37,400 nucleotides of DNA from Terriglobia bacterium (GTDB taxonomy: Bacteria > Acidobacteriota > Terriglobia > Terriglobales > Acidobacteriaceae), in the NCBI GenBank assembly GCA_021324365.1, contig JAJPJE010000013.1, positions 1 to 37,400 of the forward strand. The letters run 5' to 3'. Below are positions 1 to 6,373 of this stretch, one piece after another. A program made the translations under genes and the position numbers. Below the pieces are notes generated by a model, which ran no database searches, was not told where the DNA came from, and worked only from the letters and a program-made list of their open reading frames with translations. The first letter of the stretch is position 1. Every line of letters starts with the position of its first letter.

Positions 1-18
1 CACGGTTATAGATGGTGC

Positions 19-55
19 CCCAGGTTCGCGTCCTTCGATTGGACGCTAACCTGGG
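19..55. repeat. REP-type imperfect palindrome, left
   Basis: The stem CCCAGGTT-c-GCGTCC (19-33) pairs with GGACGC-t-AACCTGGG (41-55), with a 7-nt loop and one internal c/t mismatch. This is a REP-like hairpin. The stop codon of the transposase (46-48) lies inside its right arm, so the gene ends within its own presumed substrate. Confidence 0.85.
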
Positions 56-603
56 ATGAGAAATGTCCTCACCGGTCCGCCTGTGAGTTTCGTCTCTCGA
101 TCGCGGGCTGTCCACTCCGACTCGATCTCCACTATCCCAACCTCACGCAATGCATAGTGACGAAAGCTGCTCCATTTCCAATCTCCGGGGTCCTCCACCA
201 ATCCACGTTTCACCGGATTGCGGTGCAGATATCGCAGCTTCACCGCGAACTCCTCCGCGTCTCTGACATTTCTGTCGTAGTAACGCTTCTGCCAGAACGA
301 TCCCGGTTCCGACGCTGTTCGGCGCACGTGTTTCGCGAAAGACAATTTCAAGTAGTGAATCGCGTCCGCAAGTGTCTGGCGATCAGGTTCACTGACTAGC
401 AGGTGTACGTGCTCAGGCATCACCACATATCCGTAAACGCGCATGGAGAACTTTCTGCGCATGTGTTCCAGACAAAGGACAAACTGGTCGTAACGGGCGG
501 AGTTGACGAATCTCGGTTGGCGACGTAACAGCTGAAAGTGATGAAGTGAGATTGTCCGGATTGGTGGAAGCGCTCGAGGCCGCGCGTCATGCATCGCAGA
601 CAC
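46..603 (-). CDS. REP-associated tyrosine transposase (Y1_Tnp / RAYT)
   Basis: A 185-residue HUH-superfamily single-strand transposase of the IS200/IS605-like Y1 type, the domesticated family that acts on REP palindromes. Visible hallmarks are the metal-binding HUH motif in VMPEHVHLLV, the catalytic-tyrosine region FWQKRYYDRNV, and the downstream YLHRNPVKRGLV and DWKWSSFRHY blocks typical of the family. The longest frame starts with GTG at 601-603; an in-frame ATG three codons later (592-594) is an equally good start. The gene is flanked by two REP hairpins in inverted orientation, and no accessory protein is encoded nearby. RAYTs normally occur once per REP family and are vertically inherited, so this is probably resident rather than freshly acquired. 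Function is assigned from motifs; activity is not shown. Confidence 0.92.
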   Translation of the reverse strand: MSAMHDARPRALPPIRTISLHHFQLLRRQPRFVNSARYDQFVLCLEHMRRKFSMRVYGYVVMPEHVHLLVSEPDRQTLADAIHYLKLSFAKHVRRTASEPGSFWQKRYYDRNVRDAEEFAVKLRYLHRNPVKRGLVEDPGDWKWSSFRHYALREVGIVEIESEWTARDRETKLTGGPVRTFLIPG

Positions 604-639
604 TACATTGGGTCAGATCGGGAAGTCTGTGATCTGCCT

Positions 640-670
640 CCCAGGTTAGCCAAAAGATGGCGAACCTGGG
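640..670. repeat. REP-type imperfect palindrome, right
   Basis: The stem CCCAGGTT-a-GCCA (640-652) pairs with TGGC-g-AACCTGGG (658-670), with a 5-nt loop. The outer eight bases are identical to those of the left hairpin while the inner stem differs. This is the conserved-foot, variable-head pattern seen among members of one REP family. Confidence 0.8.
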
Positions 671-678
671 GCACCATC

Positions 679-1156
679 ACAACCTCACATTCATGTCACA
701 CAGCGTGACCACTCCTCATTTTGGTCAAGCCCCCAAATCGCATAACTCCCTCGCAATGCGAGGCTTCCGCGTGGCGTGTTTCCCCTCCTAAACTGCTATG
801 CTGGATGCAGGGACGTGTGTCGTCCATCAGCCTTTCCGCCGCTTGTGCCAAGTGCATAATCATCGGACTAACTCCTTTGTCTGGCGCAACAAGGCTTGTC
901 CCTTGCGTGTACGTCCTTTGGAATGAAGGAAGTGGCTGGAGGGAGGACCCCCATGGGACCTCCCATTCCAGGAGAATGGAGACGTTCACCGGAGCCGTGG
1001 GACGGCGTAGGAGTTTCAAGCAGTTCGAGGTCATGGTGAGGCTGAACCGGAGCGTCGCGACGGTCAGCCGAATCCATCTATGCATTTGTGGTGGCTGCGG
1101 CTGATACTGCCGCTCGCTCGAGGATGACAGACGCAGGTGGTAGACTTCCGCCGGCG
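679..1156. other. Intergenic stretch without a supported gene
   Basis: Open frames exist on both strands here, but none has a recognisable domain or a credible ribosome site. Visible structure: a short hairpin CCTCGC-aat-GCGAGG (749-763), and a larger dyad in which GGGAGG (941-946) can pair with CCTCCC (959-964) and TGGAATG (919-925) with CATTCCA (964-970). A 21-base stretch at 1109-1129 recurs exactly at 1504-1524. I see no transposase remnant that I can name. Confidence 0.5.
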
Positions 1157-1342
1157 ATGAATATCAGATTCCGAAGCTTGCTTACCCTGTGGCTGATTTT
1201 GAGCCTCGTCTTCTGGGCGATACCGTTTTTTAACCACCATTGGCGCGGTCCTCTGGTGTGGTGGGTCGCCCTGTGCGTCCTTTACTGGGCGATTCCGGTG
1301 GCGCTCTGGGTCAGCACTCGCAAGCTCACGCAGCGCCACTAG
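1157..1342 (+). CDS. Small two-helix membrane protein
   Basis: A 61-residue hypothetical protein with two hydrophobic segments: roughly residues 6-24 (LLTLWLILSLVFWAIPFF) and 30-50 (GPLVWWVALCVLYWAIPVALW). They are separated by a short loop with two histidines, and the tail is basic. It ends just before a good intrinsic terminator, which supports real transcription. ATG at 1157 is preferred because the hydrophobic segment begins immediately after; an in-frame ATG at 1124 would add 11 residues. Neither has a strong Shine-Dalgarno sequence. I do not recognise a family; it could be a superinfection-immunity-like or PLDc_N-like small membrane protein. Confidence 0.6.
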   Translation: MNIRFRSLLTLWLILSLVFWAIPFFNHHWRGPLVWWVALCVLYWAIPVALWVSTRKLTQRH

Positions 1343-1356
1343 ATCGGAGCAAAAGA

Positions 1357-1383
1357 AAAAGCCCAGCTCGCGCCGGGCTTTTC
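1357..1383 (+). terminator. Rho-independent terminator
   Basis: AAAAGCCC (1357-1364) pairs with GGGCTTTT (1375-1382) around a GC-rich 10-nt loop. A-tract and T-tract flank the stem, so it could act in both directions. It lies 15 nt after the stop codon of the small membrane protein. Confidence 0.85.
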
Positions 1384-1503
1384 TCACCTCCGGTCCGGAA
1401 CTGATGTTCCGTGTCAGAGCTTAATAAGGATGTTCGCGTCGGCGCTTTATGCGTGCTTCGCACGCGCGCCGGTCGCTCACCCAGATCCTTCGCTCGCGAT
1501 AAA

Positions 1504-1568
1504 GCCGCTCGCTCGAGGATGACAACTGCGTCGCGCTGAGCGCGACGGGCGGACAGGAGTGTCCGCCC
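1504..1568. repeat. Interspersed intergenic repeat with two back-to-back hairpins
   Basis: The first 21 bases (1504-1524) repeat those at 1109-1129. Two compact hairpins follow: TCGCGC-tga-GCGCGA (1531-1545) and GGGCGGACA-ggag-TGTCCGCCC (1547-1568, 9-bp perfect stem). The phrase looks like one of the short multicopy intergenic repeats of acidobacterial genomes; that copy number is from general familiarity and was not counted here. Confidence 0.6.
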
Positions 1569-1596
1569 CACACAAGCAAAACTGCACAAGCAAAAC

Positions 1597-1677
1597 CTAG
1601 CTGCAACCGCTGGTTGAGCCGCAGGACATGCAGCGGTAGCACGAGCCGTTGCGCGTCATGATGGCGCCGCAGACGTG
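1597..1677 (-). pseudogene. Second, displaced copy of the nrdJ C-terminal tail (26 codons plus stop)
   Basis: Read on the minus strand, this stretch encodes HVCGAIMTRNGSCYRC followed by MSCGSTSGCS and TAG. That is residue-for-residue the last 26 residues of the NrdJ encoded just upstream (1728-1808). At DNA level 26 of 78 bases differ, in 17 of 26 codons, and every difference is synonymous, including serine codons of the AGY versus TCN classes. It is out of frame with nrdJ (131 nt offset) and has no start codon of its own nearby, so it is probably not translated. Its codons are GC-rich like the body of nrdJ, whereas the tail now joined to nrdJ uses AT-rich codons. It may be the original 3' end, displaced by an insertion. 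Confidence 0.85.
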
Positions 1678-1689
1678 CCATTCACCCCA

Positions 1690-1710
1690 GCAAGCCAACC
1701 ACGGGCTTGC
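1690..1710 (-). terminator. Hairpin after nrdJ
   Basis: GCAAGCC (1690-1696) pairs with GGCTTGC (1704-1710) across a 7-nt loop, 18 nt beyond the nrdJ stop codon. There is no T-tract on either side, so it is a weak or Rho-assisted terminator at best. It lies between the two copies of the NrdJ tail. Confidence 0.4.
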
Positions 1711-1727
1711 CGGGGACCCCGAAGGAA

Positions 1728-4700
1728 CTAGCTGCAGCCGGAAGTACTTCCGCAACTCATACACCTGTAACAACTCCCGTTTCTTGTCATGATTGCTCCG
1801 CAAACATGACAAGAAGGCGCGTCGCCCATGTCCACGAGATCCTTCAGCGCGTCGGCGGCGTGGTACTTCGTTTCACGTTTCGCGTTTCCCGTTTCGAGTT
1901 GCTTCGCCGGAGCTTCCTCAACAGCTTCGATCGCGGTGACGGCCGGCGCTTTCGGACGGAAGTTGGCGAACAGCTCGCCCTGCTGTCCGTCGATGAAGCG
2001 CAACTGCAGCCAGCGGAAGATGTAATCCATGATCGACTTGGCAAAGCCGATGTCGGGATTGTTGGTCCAGCCGCTGGGCTCGAAGCGGGTGTGCGCGAAC
2101 TTGTCGCACAGCAGCTTCAACGGCACGCCGTGCTGCAAGGCGATGGAGATCGCCAGCGCGAAGGAGTCCATGAGGCCGCTGACCGTGGACCCTTCTTTCG
2201 CCATGGTGATGAAGATCTCGCCCGGCTGTCCTTCGGGATACATGCCGACGGTAATGTAGCCTTCGTGTCCCGCGATGGAGAACTTGTGGGTGATGGAAGC
2301 GCGCTCCTGGTGCAGGCGGTGGCGCACGGCGATCGGCGGACGATCCGCATCGGCCTGGTCAACGGGACCAGCGGGCTTTGCTGGAACAGCTGCGGGCGAG
2401 GGCGTCCGCACCGCAGAGTCCTGGCCCACATCATCTTTCGACGACTGCGCCGTCTTCGTTCCCGCAGCCGACAGCGGCTGCGCCTTCTTGCAGCCGTCGC
2501 GATAGATGGCTACTGCCTTCAGGCCGAGACGCCATGCCTGGATGTAGGCATCGGAAATATCGCTGACCGATGCATTCTCCGGCAGGTTGACCGTCTTCGA
2601 GATGGCGCCGGAGATGAAGGGCTGCGTGGCGGCCATCATCTTCAGGTGTCCCATGTAATGGATGGAGCGCGTGCCCTTCGCCGGCTTGAACGAGCAGTCG
2701 AAAACGGGCAGGTGCTCTTCCTTCACGTGGGGGGCGCCTTCGATGGTGCCGGTGGCGTCGATGTAACTGACGATGGCGTTGGTCTGGTCGCTGGTGTAAC
2801 CGAGCTTGAACAGCGCCGCGGGCACGGTGTTGTTCACGATCTTGATCATGCCTCCGCCAACCAGCTTCTTGTATTTCACCAGCGCGAGATCGGGCTCGAT
2901 GCCGGTGGTATCGCAATCCATCATGAAGCCGATGGTGCCGGTGGGCGCAAGCACAGTGACCTGCGAGTTGCGATAGCCGAACTTCTCGCCGTGAGCGAGA
3001 GCTTCGTCCCAGGTGGCCTTTGCTCCTTCGAGCAATGCCGCCGGCACGTTCTTCGCGGTGATGTTATTTACCGAAGCGCGGTGCATACGGATCACGTCGA
3101 GGAACGGCTCGCGGTTGTAGTAGAAGCCGGGGCAGGCACCGCCAGAGATAGTGACGCGCTCGCGCAGGAATTGCGATCCGGCGGCCAGCGGCGGGCACTG
3201 CTCGGCGATGATCGACGACTGCTTGTAGGCTTCGCCGCACATGATCGCCGTGACGCAGGCAGCGTAGTCGCGTCCAGCATCGGAGTCGTAGGGCAGGCCG
3301 GCAGCCATGAGCAGCGCGCCCAGGTTGGCGTAGCCGAGTCCCAGCGGACGGTAGTCATGCGAGTTGATGGCGATCGACTCGGTGGGGTATCCGGCGAAGT
3401 CGACGAGAATCTCCTGTGCGGTGATGAGCACGTCGACCGCATAGCGATAGGCTTCGACGTCGAAGGTACCGTTCGGGGAGGCAAACTTCATCAGGTTCAG
3501 CGACGCCAGGTTGCAGGCTGAATCGTCGAGGAACATGTACTCGGAGCAGGGATTCGAGGCGTTGATGCGCGCCGTGTTCTTCGACGTGTGCCACCGGTTG
3601 ATGGTGGTATCGAACTGCATGCCGGGATCGCCGCAGCGCCAGGTGGCATCAGAAAGCTTGTGCAGCAGATCGCGCGCCTTGAAGGTCTGCATCGGGCGAC
3701 CGTCTTTCACAGCCTTGGTCTGGAAGGTGTCGTCGTGTTCGACGGCAACCATGAACTCGTCGGTCACGCGCACCGAGTTGTTGGCGTTCTGGAAGAAGAT
3801 GGAACTGTAGGCTTCCGAGTCGGGACCGCTGGAGTCATATCCGGCATCGGCCAGCGCCCAGGCCTTGGCTTCTTCTTTGGATTTGCACTCGATGAAGTCG
3901 ACGATGTCGGGATGATCGACGTTGAGGATGACCATCTTGGCCGCGCGGCGCGTCTTGCCGCCCGACTTGATGACGCCGGCGAAAGCGTCGAAACCTTTCA
4001 TGAAGCTCAGCGGACCACTCGCCGTGCCACCGCCGCTGAGGCCTTCTGTCGAGGAGCGCAGCGGAGACAAGTTGGTGCCGGTCCCGGATCCCCATTTGAA
4101 GAGCATGCCTTCGGTCTTCGCCAATGTGAGGATGGAGTCGAGCGAGTCGCTCACGGAGTTGATGAAGCAAGCCGAACATTGCGGATTCGTGTAGCCGCTG
4201 GCGGTGAATTCGACCCGCCCAACCGCCGGATTCCAGTGCCAGTTCTGGCCGCTGGCGTTGGGCTCGATGCGGTCGCAACCCACGTTGAACCAGACAGGCG
4301 AGTTGAAAGCGGCCATCTGGTAGAGCAGGATGTGGGCCAGCTCGTCGTGGAAGACAGCCGCATCTTCGGAGCTGCGGAAGTAGCCACCCTCGATGCCCCA
4401 GCGCTGGATGGTCTCTACGACGCGGGAGATGAGCGCGCGCACACCGGATTCGCGCTCCGGCGTATTCAGCGGACCATGCAGGTACTTGCTGGCGACGATG
4501 TTGGTGGCGGTCATCGACCAGTCTTTGGGCGTCTCGACGTTTTTCTGCTCGAAGATCACGTTGCCCTTGGCGTCGGTGATCTGAGCGGTGCGCATTTCCC
4601 ATTCGATCGTGTCGTAGGGCGATACGCCGGCGGTGGAGAAGTAACGGCGGAAGGTGAGGCCAGGGGACTTCTTCTTGTCGACTTTGGGCGCAGCGGCGCT

Positions 4701-4748
4701 GACTGCGGAGTCGGTGGAAACGGTTGTGGTGGTTTTAACTTCCGACAT
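1728..4748 (-). CDS. nrdJ: Adenosylcobalamin-dependent (class II) ribonucleoside-diphosphate reductase
   Basis: A 1006-residue class II reductase making deoxyribonucleotides from ribonucleotides with an AdoCbl-generated thiyl radical, independent of oxygen. Visible landmarks: NSPVWFN (149-155), the redox-cysteine region QCSACF (C191/C194), the radical cysteine in NPCSE (C401, E403), its partner C412 eleven residues on as in the Thermotoga enzyme, APTGTIG (601-607), a TSCPD-type domain (about 815-925), then a linker and a Cys-rich tail (C980, C983, C993, C996, C999, C1005) that probably relays electrons from thioredoxin. The start is ATG 4748 with GAGGAG about 8 nt upstream; a longer frame lacks such a site. 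No nrdAB or nrdDG is in the window. The last 26 codons are AT-rich, unlike the rest, and are duplicated downstream. Confidence 0.97.
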   Translation of the reverse strand: MSEVKTTTTVSTDSAVSAAAPKVDKKKSPGLTFRRYFSTAGVSPYDTIEWEMRTAQITDAKGNVIFEQKNVETPKDWSMTATNIVASKYLHGPLNTPERESGVRALISRVVETIQRWGIEGGYFRSSEDAAVFHDELAHILLYQMAAFNSPVWFNVGCDRIEPNASGQNWHWNPAVGRVEFTASGYTNPQCSACFINSVSDSLDSILTLAKTEGMLFKWGSGTGTNLSPLRSSTEGLSGGGTASGPLSFMKGFDAFAGVIKSGGKTRRAAKMVILNVDHPDIVDFIECKSKEEAKAWALADAGYDSSGPDSEAYSSIFFQNANNSVRVTDEFMVAVEHDDTFQTKAVKDGRPMQTFKARDLLHKLSDATWRCGDPGMQFDTTINRWHTSKNTARINASNPCSEYMFLDDSACNLASLNLMKFASPNGTFDVEAYRYAVDVLITAQEILVDFAGYPTESIAINSHDYRPLGLGYANLGALLMAAGLPYDSDAGRDYAACVTAIMCGEAYKQSSIIAEQCPPLAAGSQFLRERVTISGGACPGFYYNREPFLDVIRMHRASVNNITAKNVPAALLEGAKATWDEALAHGEKFGYRNSQVTVLAPTGTIGFMMDCDTTGIEPDLALVKYKKLVGGGMIKIVNNTVPAALFKLGYTSDQTNAIVSYIDATGTIEGAPHVKEEHLPVFDCSFKPAKGTRSIHYMGHLKMMAATQPFISGAISKTVNLPENASVSDISDAYIQAWRLGLKAVAIYRDGCKKAQPLSAAGTKTAQSSKDDVGQDSAVRTPSPAAVPAKPAGPVDQADADRPPIAVRHRLHQERASITHKFSIAGHEGYITVGMYPEGQPGEIFITMAKEGSTVSGLMDSFALAISIALQHGVPLKLLCDKFAHTRFEPSGWTNNPDIGFAKSIMDYIFRWLQLRFIDGQQGELFANFRPKAPAVTAIEAVEEAPAKQLETGNAKRETKYHAADALKDLVDMGDAPSCHVCGAIMTRNGSCYRCMSCGSTSGCS
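1869..1896. repeat. Four tandem heptamers inside nrdJ
   Basis: cgtttcA, cgtttcG, cgtttcC and cgtttcG stand head to tail on the plus strand, read as gaaacgN in nrdJ. They encode the linker ETGNAKRET before the Cys-rich tail. Seven is not a multiple of three, so a change in copy number would truncate or alter the tail. Confidence 0.9.
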
Positions 4749-5016
4749 TAACAAATCTCCTCGACAGGTTCGATCACGGTTGAAGCCTGCCTGCTCCGCG
4801 CAGCGCGTATTCGCGTCCGTCTCAGCCGCGGAGAGGTACGAACAAAATGGCACAGCAAATTTGGTTTGGGATTACGGCTGGCGGGTGGAACCCCGTCCCG
4901 AATCACCCATCCCGCACAGGCTTTCGCGGATTTCGCTCCGCGCTGATTAGCCTGTCCCAGCTCACCAATTTCCGGATCAATGTGGCGCTTCCGGAAACCA
5001 CCTCCGTGTGCTTGGG
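4749..5016 (-). promoter_or_regulatory. Long structured nrdJ leader
   Basis: If transcription starts near 5016, nrdJ has about 270 nt of untranslated leader. In it ACAGGC/GCCTGT (4950-4955 with 4916-4921) encloses a second stem CGCGGA/TCCGCG (4937-4942 with 4925-4930), a two-tier hairpin. Further G- and C-rich complementary blocks follow between about 4880 and 4915. I looked for the B12-box and conserved core of cobalamin riboswitches and did not find them, so no class is assigned. The Shine-Dalgarno GAGGAG sits about 8 nt before the ATG. Confidence 0.45.
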
Positions 5017-5022
5017 ATGCTG

Positions 5023-5051
5023 AAATTACGCCTGTATGTTGGGTGTGTCAA
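5023..5051 (-). promoter_or_regulatory. nrdJ promoter (sigma-70 type)
   Basis: On the minus strand a perfect -35 TTGACA (5051-5046) is followed, after exactly 17 nt, by TAATTT (5028-5023) as a weaker -10. A palindromic operator begins 4 nt upstream of the -35. The promoter points towards nrdJ, the only gene downstream. Confidence 0.6.
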
Positions 5052-5055
5052 GACC

Positions 5056-5080
5056 CATGTACTACATATTGTAGTGCATG
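5056..5080. promoter_or_regulatory. 25-bp palindromic operator upstream of nrdJ
   Basis: The core ACTACATATTGTAGT (5061-5075) is a dyad of ACTACA and TGTAGT around TAT. It is flanked on both sides by CATG, giving a 25-bp palindrome with one mismatched pair outside the core. Position next to the -35 box suggests a repressor site. AT-rich dyads of this general form are used by NrdR at reductase genes; BlaI/MecI/CopY-type regulators also bind TACA-n-TGTA dyads. I cannot decide between them by eye. Confidence 0.7.
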
Positions 5081-5084
5081 TACT

Positions 5085-5561
5085 TAACGCGTGCGATTCC
5101 GTAACTGTTTGTGTAACGGTATTACACCCATATGGAAATTTCCTGTGCAGCTGCGGCCGTAAGTCTTGTTGCCGCAATCACTTGGCTGGGTGTCTCCTGC
5201 AGAACAACTGTTGCGACTTTATTAATAAAGGAGGGCAGGGTCAATTGAACATTCCTGGTGCTATCACAGATTTCTGTGGAATTCCTGTGTGGGAGTGGGA
5301 CCGAAATAGAAGAGGATGTGGAGGGCTGTGGAGGAAGGGGTTTTCGGGCGATGTTTGGAATTGATTGGAGTGATAGGACTCCCTCGCTGCCCGCTCGGGA
5401 TGATAGCAGTGGAGTGTGTCGTCGCGAACGGCGCGGTGATTCGCGGGTAGTGACCGCCACCCACCAGCTCAGCCAAACATGTGACGCGGCTTTTTTGGGG
5501 CCTTCGGTACCCGCCGGCAGCCTCCAAGGATACTCACCTGCGGCGCGTGAGCTAGGTCGGA
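5085..5561. other. AT-richer intergenic region with several dyads, no supported gene
   Basis: Holds GTGTAA-cggta-TTACAC (5111-5127), a perfect AT palindrome TTTATTAATAAA (5218-5229), and CACAGA-tt-TCTGTG (5265-5278). A strong Shine-Dalgarno-like AAAGGAGGG (5227-5235) is followed about 10 nt later by a TTG codon opening a 39-codon frame of unrecognised sequence that ends at 5364. The rest, to 5561, is GC-rich and resembles scattered intergenic repeat sequence. I see no gene I would stand behind. Confidence 0.5.
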
Positions 5562-6254
5562 TCAGTCTCCGGCGGACGCCATTTCCGCGTGGTCTGACAC
5601 CGCGAAGGTTCCGATAAAGGCACTGCGCTTGTCGCTGATCGACCACGTCTCGCCCAGTGCCGGGCCACGATATTCATCTCGCAACGCCACCGCTGGCATC
5701 GAGTGGGAAAGTTTGGTCAGAGGCGGATAGAAGGTGATCTCATTTCCGCAAAGATGGTCATGCTCGTTGATGGGCCGCGTCTGCACGGTAGCGAAATTTC
5801 CCGCGCGCAGCAGGGCCGTTCCGTGATGCTCGCGCACGACTTCGAGGCTGACAGGCGCGGAGACCACGCGCTCGACATTTGCAGTCAGCTCGCCAGTCAT
5901 GTGATGGGCAAATGCAATCAGCGCGTCGCGCTGCTGCGGCGTCGCCTGATCATCAACGACCAGTACCGACTTTGCCGGGTAGGGATTGGCGTAAGGATCG
6001 CCCAGGGTAGCCTTGGCGCGAACCACCGCAACCACCGCAAGCCCATTCAGCGCGACACCATTCCACTCACCTTTATCGACTCGCCAACCGAGAATGGCTT
6101 CATTTCCGACAAGATTCACCTCTCCATTGGCAAAGCACTGGCCGGTATAAACATCTGCACTGCGAGTTTCAACGTAGTCGCCCTGTATCTGCTGGCTGGC
6201 GGCCAATGATGTGAGCGCAAACAAGAGAGCGGCAAGCAAAGGAATTCTCTTCAC
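5562..6254 (-). CDS. Exported DUF1326-like protein
   Basis: A 230-residue protein with a signal peptide (KRIPLLAALLFALTSLAASQ) and a body resembling DUF1326: GDYVETRSADVYTGQC, GEVNLVGNEAILGWRV, then GEWNGVALNGLAVVAVV. The family's molecular function is unknown. Several family members carry a CxC-type N-terminal cluster; here only one cysteine is kept in that block (GQCF), with a second in DHLCGNE. GTG at 6252-6254 is preferred because GGGGGAGGA lies about 6 nt upstream; the next in-frame GTG, five codons earlier, would put that site inside the gene. It stands alone, with a 104-nt gap to the next gene upstream. Confidence 0.65.
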   Translation of the reverse strand: MKRIPLLAALLFALTSLAASQQIQGDYVETRSADVYTGQCFANGEVNLVGNEAILGWRVDKGEWNGVALNGLAVVAVVRAKATLGDPYANPYPAKSVLVVDDQATPQQRDALIAFAHHMTGELTANVERVVSAPVSLEVVREHHGTALLRAGNFATVQTRPINEHDHLCGNEITFYPPLTKLSHSMPAVALRDEYRGPALGETWSISDKRSAFIGTFAVSDHAEMASAGD

Positions 6255-6373
6255 GGCATCCTCCCCCACGAAGGCTTTTCAGTATTTTCCTACATCCGCT
6301 TGGCTGACGCCAACCCCGGCTGGGCCGGGTGCCACGTCGAGAGTAGCTGGTGTGGCGCACTGATTCGTTCTTC

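Larger units (their letters stand above)
11..678. repeat. 19-bp inverted repeat bracketing the RAYT gene
   Basis: Positions 11-29 (gatggtgccccaggttcgc) and 660-678 are exact reverse complements, 19 of 19 bases. They enclose the transposase gene. Each copy is the outer edge of a REP-like hairpin, so the whole unit is a RAYT gene with one REP on each side in opposite orientation. This matches the usual arrangement of REP-associated tyrosine transposases. Confidence 0.9.

Noticed and set aside
1597-1872. Programmed -1 frameshift from nrdJ into the second tail
   Set aside because: The -1 frame is open from 1872 to 1597, but I see no slippery heptamer of the X XXY YYZ type and no stimulatory structure in the right place.
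1597-1899. Phase variation: gain of one heptamer in nrdJ bringing the second tail into frame
   Set aside because: The required frame meets TGA (1875-1873) inside the repeat for each unit that could be duplicated, so a simple slip gives truncation, not a tail swap.
1707-4751. Two long open frames on the plus strand opposite nrdJ (604 and 387 codons)
   Set aside because: They mirror nrdJ in a GC-rich gene, have no recognisable domain and no ribosome site; the minus-strand protein is unambiguous.
4765-4785. tRNA T-arm-like GGTTCGATCAC in the nrdJ leader
   Set aside because: No acceptor stem, anticodon arm or CCA-side pairing surrounds it.
4749-5016. Cobalamin riboswitch upstream of nrdJ
   Set aside because: The B12-box and conserved core sequences are not visible on either strand; only generic stems were found.
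5085-5350. Chromosomal replication origin
   Set aside because: There are dyads, an AT palindrome and DnaA-like CCACA words, but no regular DnaA-box array and no dnaA, dnaN or gidA gene nearby.
5008-5364. 118-codon plus-strand frame rich in cysteine
   Set aside because: No domain, no ribosome site at its start, and it crosses several palindromes and the nrdJ promoter; codon use is not gene-like.
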